DNA from: Lachnoclostridium phytofermentans
GTDB taxonomy: Bacteria; Bacillota; Clostridia; Lachnospirales; Lachnospiraceae
Length of the DNA: 9,412 bases
NCBI GenBank assembly: GCA_003526525.1
Contig: DPVV01000120.1
Location: forward strand, 1-9,412
Direction: 5' to 3'
Shown: in pieces, positions 1-5,570 of the stretch
Numbering within the stretch: the stretch's first letter is position 1
Layout: every line of letters starts with the position of its first letter
The notes under the pieces: generated by a model
Databases searched by the model: none
Told to the model about the DNA's origin: nothing
Seen by the model: the letters and a program-made list of their open reading frames with translations, nothing else
Position numbers and translations under genes: made by a program

Positions 1-23
1 GAAAGACTTGAAATAGAGCTTAA

Positions 24-59
24 GAAAGATACAATCACTAATAAATGATTGTATCTTTC
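24..59. terminator. Perfect 14-bp stem-loop downstream of nrdD
   Basis: Bases 24-37 pair perfectly with 46-59 around an 8-base loop. The stem lies about 50 bases beyond the nrdD stop. It is AT-rich and has no clean run of T after either arm, so it is a weak or bidirectional terminator at best. It could serve nrdD from the right, a gene reading in from beyond the left edge, or both. Confidence 0.5.
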
Positions 60-111
60 ACTTATACTAATATATTCTATCACGATGTCCTATTGCTTTA
101 TTGTTTGGTAA

Positions 112-2517
112 TTATTGCATAACATATGAGGTTTCAGCATCCACATATTGCTTTATGTTCGAAGCATTCACATATCTGGTTGCTATACCCTCTTTTACAA
201 CTAATAAAGTAGGTGCTTGCATAATATGATACTGCTTTGCTAATTCCATATTTTCTTCAGCATCAATTACCTGATAATTAAAACCATCCAAATATCCTTT
301 TGCTAATTTACAATTTGGACATGTTTTTGTAGTAAATAAATAACATCCATCCTTTGACATATAAGTCTCGTTATCATCAAGATTTAATGTAACCGCTGCC
401 TCTTCAATGACTTTATTCGCACTAAGCAAATCACCGGTATTTAATGCATGAGTTAAATTATACTCTACTCTATTTTTATATTCCTGTGATTTTCCTTCAT
501 TCCAGTTTTGTACTGGTCTATAGTATCCGGTAATTCTACTATATACCTCCGCTTTTTCACCACATTCTGGACATACAAAGCTTTCACCTTTAATATATCC
601 ATGATTTTTACAGATCGAATAGGTTGGCGACATCGTATAATAAGGTAATTTATAGTTTTCTGAAATCGTACGAACTAATTTTGCAGCTGCTTCCCAATCC
701 GGTAACTTTTCACCTAAAAAGGCATGGAATACGGTGCCAGAAGTATATAATGTTTGTAATTGGTCTTGCACATCAAGTGCTGAAAAAACATCGTCTGTGT
801 AATCTACTGGAAGATGGGAACTATTCGTATAATACGGGGTATCTCCTTCATTTCCTGCAGTCTTAATATCCGACCAACGTTTTCTATCATGTTTTGCAAG
901 ACGATAGCTGGTTGATTCCGCTGGTGTTGCTTCTAGATTATATAAATCTCCGAATTCTACCTGATAATCGCCAAGACGCTCTCTCATGTGATTTAACACT
1001 TCTACAGAAAATTGCTGAGTTTTCTTATCTGTCATATCTTTACCAAGCCATCTTGCATTCAGCCCTACTTCATTCATACCAATAAGCCCAATGGTAGAGA
1101 AATGATTTTCAAAGGTTCCTAGATAACGTTTCGTGTATGGATATAATCCTTCTTCTAATAATTTCGTGATTACTTTTCTCTTCACCTTTAAGGATCTTGC
1201 GGAGATATCCATCATACGATCAAGTCTTTGATAAAATTCCGCCTGATTCGCAGATACATATGCAATACGTGGCATATTAATGGTAACAACACCAACAGAG
1301 CCAGTGCTTTCACCGCTACCAAAGAAACCACCCGTCTTTTTACGTAGCTCACGTAAATCAAGTCTTAGACGACAGCACATGGAACGAACATCACTTGGTT
1401 CCATATCAGAGTTTATATAATTAGAGAAATAAGGGGTACCATACTTTGCTGTCATCTCAAATAATAATTGATTATTCTCTGTGTCTGACCAATCAAAATC
1501 TTTTGTTATGGAGTAAGTAGGAATTGGATATTGGAAACCACGCCCGTTCGCATCACCTTCGATCATAATTTCTATGAAGGCTTTGTTTACTAAATCCATC
1601 TCTTTCTTACAATCCTTATATTTAAAATCCATCTCTTTTCCGCCGACGATACATGGCAGTTCCGCTAAATCATTAGGAACTGTCCAGTCTAACGTAATAT
1701 TGGAGAATGGTGCTTGTGTTCCCCAACGACTTGGAGTATTTACTCCATAAATAAAGCATTGAATACATTGCTTTACTTCTTCATAACTTAAATTATCTAC
1801 TTTAACAAATGGAGCTAGGTAAGTATCAAAAGAGGAAAAAGCTTGGGCTCCTGCCCATTCGTTCTGCATGATCCCTAAGAAATTAACCATCTGGTTACAT
1901 AAGGTGGAAAGGTGCTTTGCCGGAGATGAGGTAATTTTACCTGGAATTCCACCAAGCCCTTCTTTAATAAGTTGTTTTAAAGACCAACCTGCACAGTATC
2001 CTGTTAACATGGACAAATCATGAATATGTATGTCTGCGTTACGATGGGCATTTGCAATTTCTTCATCGTAAATCTCTGACAACCAATAATTTGCAGTGAT
2101 CGCTCCAGAATTATGTAGAATTAATCCTCCAACTGAGTAAGTAACCGTAGAGTTTTCTTTTACTCTCCAGTCTTCCTCTTTCACGTACATATCTACAATT
2201 TCCTTATAATCTAAAATAGTAGATTTCATATTACGTATTTTTTCCCTATTCTTACGATAAAGAATATAGGCTTTTGCCACATCGGTATACCCAGATTGTT
2301 CAAGTACATGCTCCACACTATCTTGAATATCTTCTACCGTAACCGTACTGTCTTTCAACTTGGTTTGAAAATCTGATGTAACACGCAAAGACAACAAATT
2401 AATGATATCCTCGTTATAAAGTTTTTGCGTAGCATTGAATGCTTTTGCAATGGCACTACTGATTTTTGAAAGCGCAAATTCGGCTATTTCACCGTCCCGT
2501 TTCACAACTTTAATCAT
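112..2517 (-). CDS. nrdD: Anaerobic (class III) ribonucleoside-triphosphate reductase with fused C-terminal redoxin domain
   Basis: Glycyl-radical enzyme that reduces ribonucleoside triphosphates to deoxyribonucleotides without oxygen, in the cytosol. The 801-residue product (ATG at 2517) begins with an ATP-cone, about residues 1-95 (IKVVKRDG), the allosteric nucleotide site. The barrel holds the candidate radical cysteine in GYCAGWSL (Cys175) and a second cysteine pair in SMCCRLRLD (381/382). A zinc site follows with Cys636, His639, Cys649 and Cys652, then the glycyl-radical loop RITGYYRP with Gly664. About 137 residues follow this glycine, far more than in a plain NrdD. The last 80 or so form a thioredoxin/glutaredoxin-like domain with CPNC at 733-736 and a probable cis-proline in QAPTLL. 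A TTG 11 codons upstream keeps the frame open, but it sits at the predicted transcription start. ATG 2517 has an AGGGAG site 8 bases upstream and starts at the conserved MIKVVKRDG. The activase NrdG is required by the family but is not seen here. Confidence 0.97.
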   Translation of the reverse strand: MIKVVKRDGEIAEFALSKISSAIAKAFNATQKLYNEDIINLLSLRVTSDFQTKLKDSTVTVEDIQDSVEHVLEQSGYTDVAKAYILYRKNREKIRNMKSTILDYKEIVDMYVKEEDWRVKENSTVTYSVGGLILHNSGAITANYWLSEIYDEEIANAHRNADIHIHDLSMLTGYCAGWSLKQLIKEGLGGIPGKITSSPAKHLSTLCNQMVNFLGIMQNEWAGAQAFSSFDTYLAPFVKVDNLSYEEVKQCIQCFIYGVNTPSRWGTQAPFSNITLDWTVPNDLAELPCIVGGKEMDFKYKDCKKEMDLVNKAFIEIMIEGDANGRGFQYPIPTYSITKDFDWSDTENNQLLFEMTAKYGTPYFSNYINSDMEPSDVRSMCCRLRLDLRELRKKTGGFFGSGESTGSVGVVTINMPRIAYVSANQAEFYQRLDRMMDISARSLKVKRKVITKLLEEGLYPYTKRYLGTFENHFSTIGLIGMNEVGLNARWLGKDMTDKKTQQFSVEVLNHMRERLGDYQVEFGDLYNLEATPAESTSYRLAKHDRKRWSDIKTAGNEGDTPYYTNSSHLPVDYTDDVFSALDVQDQLQTLYTSGTVFHAFLGEKLPDWEAAAKLVRTISENYKLPYYTMSPTYSICKNHGYIKGESFVCPECGEKAEVYSRITGYYRPVQNWNEGKSQEYKNRVEYNLTHALNTGDLLSANKVIEEAAVTLNLDDNETYMSKDGCYLFTTKTCPNCKLAKGYLDGFNYQVIDAEENMELAKQYHIMQAPTLLVVKEGIATRYVNASNIKQYVDAETSYVMQ

Positions 2518-2529
2518 GTGTACTTCTCC
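2518..2529 (-). promoter_or_regulatory. Ribosome binding site that fixes the nrdD start
   Basis: On the minus strand an AAGGGAG motif precedes ATG 2517 with about 8 bases of spacing. The alternative TTG at 2550 has no comparable site and lies at the predicted transcript start, so the ATG is preferred. Confidence 0.8.
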
Positions 2530-2556
2530 CTTCCTACCTAGATTGTTCAATAATAA

Positions 2557-2585
2557 ATTCTATCAGAAAGCAATAGCAACGTCAA
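2557..2585 (-). promoter_or_regulatory. Sigma-A promoter of nrdD
   Basis: Minus-strand TTGACG (2585-2580) and TAGAAT (2562-2557) are separated by exactly 17 bases. Each matches the vegetative consensus at five of six positions. Transcription is predicted to start near 2550, giving a leader of roughly 33 bases before the ATG at 2517. This shows nrdD is transcribed on its own and not only by readthrough from hflX. Confidence 0.8.
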
Positions 2586-2591
2586 GGCTAA

Positions 2592-2607
2592 CTACAACAT
2601 ATATTTT
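2592..2607. promoter_or_regulatory. Candidate NrdR box (promoter-proximal)
   Basis: This 16-base site matches the NrdR palindrome ACACWATATATWGTGT at about 11 of 16 positions, and the inner ten at 8 of 10. It lies immediately upstream of the nrdD -35 element. Its centre is 31 bp from the stronger box at 2623-2638, which is three helical turns and the spacing usual for paired NrdR boxes. Alone it would be weak; its value comes from the pairing. Confidence 0.55.
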
Positions 2608-2622
2608 AAGATTTTAGTCCTA

Positions 2623-2638
2623 CCACTACATATTGTGT
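2623..2638. promoter_or_regulatory. Candidate NrdR box (promoter-distal, strong match)
   Basis: The 16 bases CCACTACATATTGTGT match the NrdR consensus ACACWATATATWGTGT at 14 positions. NrdR is the ATP-cone/zinc-ribbon repressor that controls ribonucleotide reductase genes in most bacteria. The site lies about 80 bp upstream of the predicted nrdD transcription start. Repression of nrdD by NrdR is inferred from the motif and the gene it precedes. Confidence 0.65.
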
Positions 2639-2732
2639 TTCATTGTGCTCGCAAGAAAAGTCCGTAAAATAGCTTAAACACACGGTTTTCGTTATGTTTC
2701 GCTCACTTACGGACTTTTTACTAACACAATAT
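2630..2732. repeat. Nested inverted repeat between hflX and nrdD (terminator-like, possibly a dispersed element)
   Basis: A perfect 10-bp outer inverted repeat (2630-2639 with 2723-2732, ATATTGTGTT/AACACAATAT) encloses a perfect 12-bp stem (2656-2667 with 2707-2718, AAAAGTCCGTAA/TTACGGACTTTT). The inner loop is 39 bases. T-runs follow the inner stem on both strands, so it could end hflX transcription and act in both directions. The defined ends and the GC-richer core in an AT-rich gap also resemble a small dispersed intergenic repeat or MITE-like unit. No clear target-site duplication is visible. Confidence 0.6.
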
Positions 2733-2783
2733 AATCTATTTTAATAATTTATTAAAAATTTTATTGCTATAATTGCTCCAAGC

Positions 2784-4046
2784 TTATTCTTGTTTACTCC
2801 GTACCAATTGGTTTGCAATATCCTTCGGTACATAAGCTTTTACAAAAATACCGCCTTCTTGATATTCCTCTTCTAACAGCTGCCCATACTTACGGATAAG
2901 CTGTATGCTCCCCGCTTCTTGGTAAGAAAATATATGCTCTAATAATACTTTTGCCTCTCGTAATACTTCTTCAATTAGATTTAGAAGTTCTACCACACCA
3001 ACTCCATTTTTTGCAGAAATTTTTACGGTCTTATCTGCTTTTAAATCCTTCATTGGTTCTTCCTCTTGAACAAGATCTTGTTTATTAAAGACAGTAATCA
3101 CCGTTTTATCTGTTACCTGTAGCTTTTTTAATGTTTCATAAACAATATGCATCTGTTTATAGGCCTGAGGATTCGAAGCATCCACAACATGTACGATGAT
3201 ATCGGCATACTTTGCTTCTTCTAAAGTAGAACGGAACGCATCAATCAAATGGTGGGGTAACTTTCTAATAAAACCAACGGTATCGGTTAATAATACCTGC
3301 TGCCCACTTTCTAATACTAGATTTCTAGTGGTGGGATCAAGTGTCGCAAAGAGCATATTGGCCTCTAACACATCGGCCTCAGTAAGGCGATTTAGTAGTG
3401 TTGATTTACCGGCGTTGGTATAACCTACAATTGCAACAACCGGAATAGGATTTTTCATACGAAGAGAACGTGCAACTTCTCTGTTTTTCTTGATATCATC
3501 TAATTCCCGATTTAATTGAGCAATTCTATCCTTAATTAAACGACGGTCAATCTCAAGTTTCTTTTCACCAGGACCTCTAGTCCCAATACCACCACCCAGT
3601 CTTGATAAGGAGTTTCTCATACCAATTAACCTGGTAGAACGGTATTTTAACTGTGCCAATTCAACTTGAATCTTACCCTCCCTTGTACTTGCATGCTGGG
3701 CAAAGATATCTAGTATTATCATAGTACGATCCATTACCTTTGCCTGCAGTGCATCTTCAAGGTTTCTTAATTGAGCAGGAGATAATTCATCATCACAGAT
3801 AATTCCTGTGGCACCTAACTGTTCAATCAGAAGACGGATTTCTTCAATCTTTCCCTTACCAACGTAAGTTCCAGGATGAATGCTCTCACGATTTTGAATG
3901 ATTCTTCCAACGGTTATGGCACCTGCAGTATCTACAAGCTCCACAAGCTCATCTACTGACTCCTCGGTATCATCATTATCATTTTCGCTGACGGCAACCA
4001 GAATCACTTTTTCTTTCTCTTCTTTTATCTCATATAATTCTGACAT
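2784..4046 (-). CDS. hflX: GTPase HflX, ribosome-associated
   Basis: HflX is a GTPase of the Obg-HflX group that binds the 50S subunit and in studied bacteria splits stalled or stressed ribosomes. The 420-residue protein has the usual family order. The N-terminal HflX domain, about 35-195, contains the hallmark glycine-rich segment SRLGGGIGTRGPGE (148-161) followed by a charged helical stretch. The G domain carries G1 GYTNAGKS (208-215), DPTT (237-240, switch I), G3 DTVG (255-258), G4 NKQD (321-324) and G5 SAK (344-346). A short C-terminal domain follows, about 365-420. Length and motifs are complete, with no sign of damage. It is the second gene of an operon with the TPR lipoprotein, 18 bases after that gene. 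Its AAGGAGGA site overlaps the upstream stop codon, with a rather long spacing of about 13 bases to the ATG. The nested hairpin at 2630-2732 probably ends the transcript. Confidence 0.97.
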   Translation of the reverse strand: MSELYEIKEEKEKVILVAVSENDNDDTEESVDELVELVDTAGAITVGRIIQNRESIHPGTYVGKGKIEEIRLLIEQLGATGIICDDELSPAQLRNLEDALQAKVMDRTMIILDIFAQHASTREGKIQVELAQLKYRSTRLIGMRNSLSRLGGGIGTRGPGEKKLEIDRRLIKDRIAQLNRELDDIKKNREVARSLRMKNPIPVVAIVGYTNAGKSTLLNRLTEADVLEANMLFATLDPTTRNLVLESGQQVLLTDTVGFIRKLPHHLIDAFRSTLEEAKYADIIVHVVDASNPQAYKQMHIVYETLKKLQVTDKTVITVFNKQDLVQEEEPMKDLKADKTVKISAKNGVGVVELLNLIEEVLREAKVLLEHIFSYQEAGSIQLIRKYGQLLEEEYQEGGIFVKAYVPKDIANQLVRSKQE

Positions 4047-4059
4047 AACTATAGGCTGT

Positions 4060-4068
4060 CCTCCTTAT
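4060..4068 (-). promoter_or_regulatory. hflX Shine-Dalgarno overlapping the upstream stop codon
   Basis: The minus strand reads TAAGGAGGA, where TAA is the stop of the TPR lipoprotein gene and AAGGAGGA is a near-perfect ribosome site for hflX. Ribosomes ending on the first gene would cover the start site of the second, so translational coupling is likely. Confidence 0.75.
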
Positions 4069-5312
4069 GGTTTCTTTACTGATCCAGATGTTTCTACTTG
4101 CTCAGATTTGTTTGTATTCGTTTCCTTACTAGCACCCTCTACTCTAGTTTTTAAGAAGGTAGCGTCTTTTTTTGCATCCACATCGTCTGGGTAACGATCC
4201 AGATACTTTTTCATCTTCTCGTATGCTTCGTTAAAGTTTCCAGTCTTTTCTAATAGTATAATCTCGTTTCTTAAAAGTTGCTGTTCAATCGTTACATCTG
4301 AGTATTTTTTTGCCTTCTTTAGACAATCCTTTGCCTTATCATACTCTTCCTCATTAAGATAACAGGTTAGAAGTTGATTATAAAACATTGCAGATACCAT
4401 ACCTTTTTGTTCCTCAAAGGTCTCAAAGTACATGATCGCTTGCTTAAAATCACCTTCTTCTATACTTATTTCTCCTAGAAAGTAATTTGCCTCTATAAAA
4501 CCATTTTTTAATGACTGTGCTAATTGTAGCTTTGCATGTTCATAATTTTTTTGATAAAAATAAACCTTCGCAAGCTCAAAGCTATCTCTCTCTGAGTGGA
4601 CTGGAAGCTCAGCTGCAATCTTTAGTACTTCTTCTGCCTCGGAGGTACGGGAGAGTTCTTTTAACGCTGCATATTTTCCAAAATAAAGATCAAAATCACC
4701 CTTAGAAATTTCTATTGCTTTATCATAGTCTTTGATACTCTCTTCATAATTACCAAGAATTCTATTAATATTCGCTCTCGCATTATAAATCGCAGCATCA
4801 TCTTTCCCGGTCTCTAAAATTTCAGTATAGATTTTAGATGCTTCCTCAAGATTTCCACTTCTCTCTAGTGCATTTCCTTTGTAATATAAAATATCAGTAT
4901 TTAAGTCTTTCTCTTCTGATATCCCAAGTGCTAAATCAAAATTTCTTATAGCCTCTTCATAAGATTGTGCATATAAATTTGCGATACCAATTCCACGATA
5001 AGCTTTCTTGTTGTTTTGTTTTACGATAGCTATTTCTTTATCCATAATTATGCTTTCAAATTCTTTAATGGCATCTTCATATCGTGAGAGCTTAATCAAT
5101 GTAAAACCATAATCTAAATAAAACTCTGCTTTATCCGGATTTGCTTTAATAGCATCTATAAAACTTTTCTCAGCCTTATCATATTCCCCCGCATCATAAT
5201 AGGACATCGCTTTGCTATAACTTCGATTTGCCTTACTTAGCCCACAGCCGCTTAAAACAAGCGATAAACATAATACCGCTAGTAATGCTTTTTTCTTCCT
5301 CAATGTATCCAT
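4065..5312 (-). CDS. Tetratricopeptide-repeat lipoprotein
   Basis: Predicted membrane-anchored lipoprotein on the outer face of the cell, with no known enzymatic role; TPR arrays bind other proteins. The 415-residue product starts with a basic stretch (RKKK), a hydrophobic core and the lipobox LSGC, with Cys23 the lipidated residue. From about 29 to 380 it is a run of helical pairs with TPR spacing, for example AMSYYDAGEYDKAEKSFIDA, NYEESIKDYDKAIE and EEYDKAKDCLKKA, roughly eight to ten repeats. The last 20 or so residues are a polar tail rich in Lys, Thr, Ser and Glu. It is the first gene of an operon with hflX. The start is uncertain: a GGAGG directly abuts ATG 5312, too close to serve it, whereas TTG at 5303 lies 9 bases after that GGAGG and would still leave an intact signal peptide. 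An AAGG about 10 bases before ATG 5312 is the alternative ribosome site. The partner is unknown. Confidence 0.92.
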   Translation of the reverse strand: MDTLRKKKALLAVLCLSLVLSGCGLSKANRSYSKAMSYYDAGEYDKAEKSFIDAIKANPDKAEFYLDYGFTLIKLSRYEDAIKEFESIIMDKEIAIVKQNNKKAYRGIGIANLYAQSYEEAIRNFDLALGISEEKDLNTDILYYKGNALERSGNLEEASKIYTEILETGKDDAAIYNARANINRILGNYEESIKDYDKAIEISKGDFDLYFGKYAALKELSRTSEAEEVLKIAAELPVHSERDSFELAKVYFYQKNYEHAKLQLAQSLKNGFIEANYFLGEISIEEGDFKQAIMYFETFEEQKGMVSAMFYNQLLTCYLNEEEYDKAKDCLKKAKKYSDVTIEQQLLRNEIILLEKTGNFNEAYEKMKKYLDRYPDDVDAKKDATFLKTRVEGASKETNTNKSEQVETSGSVKKP

Positions 5313-5344
5313 CCTCCATTTACCTTAGGTTAACGATTATTGTC

Positions 5345-5373
5345 ATTATATAATTTTTTCCTACCATACACAA
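5345..5373 (-). promoter_or_regulatory. Promoter of the TPR lipoprotein-hflX operon
   Basis: A perfect TATAAT -10 (5350-5345) lies 17 bases downstream of TTGTGT (5373-5368), a poor -35 that matches only the first three consensus bases. Predicted transcription start is near 5338, about 26 bases before the first ATG. The weak -35 together with an overlapping dyad suggests that a regulator may act here. Confidence 0.7.
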
Positions 5374-5382
5374 GGGTAGGAA
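5358..5382. promoter_or_regulatory. Operator-like dyad overlapping the -35 element
   Basis: TTCCTACC (5358-5365) and GGTAGGAA (5375-5382) form a perfect 8-bp inverted repeat around a 9-base centre that contains the -35 hexamer. The location suggests a dimeric regulator that would block or replace contacts at the -35. Because it sits upstream of the transcription start it would not be in the operon's own RNA. It could also be a last part of the S8 terminator region. The regulator is not identified. Confidence 0.45.
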
Positions 5383-5383
5383 T

Positions 5384-5427
5384 GAAAAAAGGAACAAAAG
5401 AAGCCTTCCTAAAAGAAGACTTCCCTT
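5384..5427 (-). terminator. Second, stronger terminator after the S8 protease gene
   Basis: In the minus-strand RNA, bases 5427-5415 pair with 5408-5396 over 13 positions, with G-U pairs, around the loop UUUUAG. A U-rich tail reaching a run of U near 5390-5384 follows. The wobble pairs work only on the minus strand, which fixes the direction. It separates the protease gene from the lipoprotein-hflX operon. Confidence 0.7.
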
Positions 5428-5508
5428 AAGGAACTTCCTCTAAATTCTTATCGCAGATGGCAAACATTGGGATTTCATGACCTTTAACCAGAGTATTTAG
5501 AACTATAA

Positions 5509-5547
5509 AGAACTATAAATGTTAATAATAACAACATTTATAGTTCT
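5509..5547 (-). terminator. First hairpin after the S8 protease gene
   Basis: A 15-bp perfect stem (5509-5523 with 5533-5547) with a 9-base loop begins about 24 bases after the protease stop. It is very AT-rich, and the tail repeats the arm sequence (TATAGTTC twice) instead of giving a clean T-run. It probably works in series with the hairpin at 5384-5427. Confidence 0.6.
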
Positions 5548-5570
5548 ATTATGATTTTGTTCTGAAATTT

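Noticed and set aside
1..48. Open frame on the plus strand from the left edge to a TGA at 46-48, a possible gene tail.
   Set aside because: Only 15 codons are visible and it runs into the left arm of the stem-loop. Other frames also stop nearby (8-10, 14-16), so which one, if any, is real cannot be told.
70..111. In-frame readable stretch directly after the nrdD stop, about 14 codons (minus strand), as if NrdD were once longer or read through.
   Set aside because: The redoxin domain is complete before the stop and no readthrough signal is visible. A stretch this short is expected by chance.
2518..2550. Longer NrdD start at TTG 2550.
   Set aside because: It coincides with the predicted transcription start, has no ribosome site, and adds 11 residues before the conserved ATP-cone start.
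2724..2739. Third NrdR-like box, about 13 of 16 matches.
   Set aside because: It is 101 bp from the strong box, off the usual spacing, and one half is poor. Its similarity comes from being the inverted arm of the 103-bp repeat.
3898..4194. Plus-strand frame of 98 codons, Ser/Thr-rich, opposite hflX and the lipoprotein gene.
   Set aside because: It spans the junction of two well-supported minus-strand genes, and its composition reflects the complement of acidic and lysine codons.
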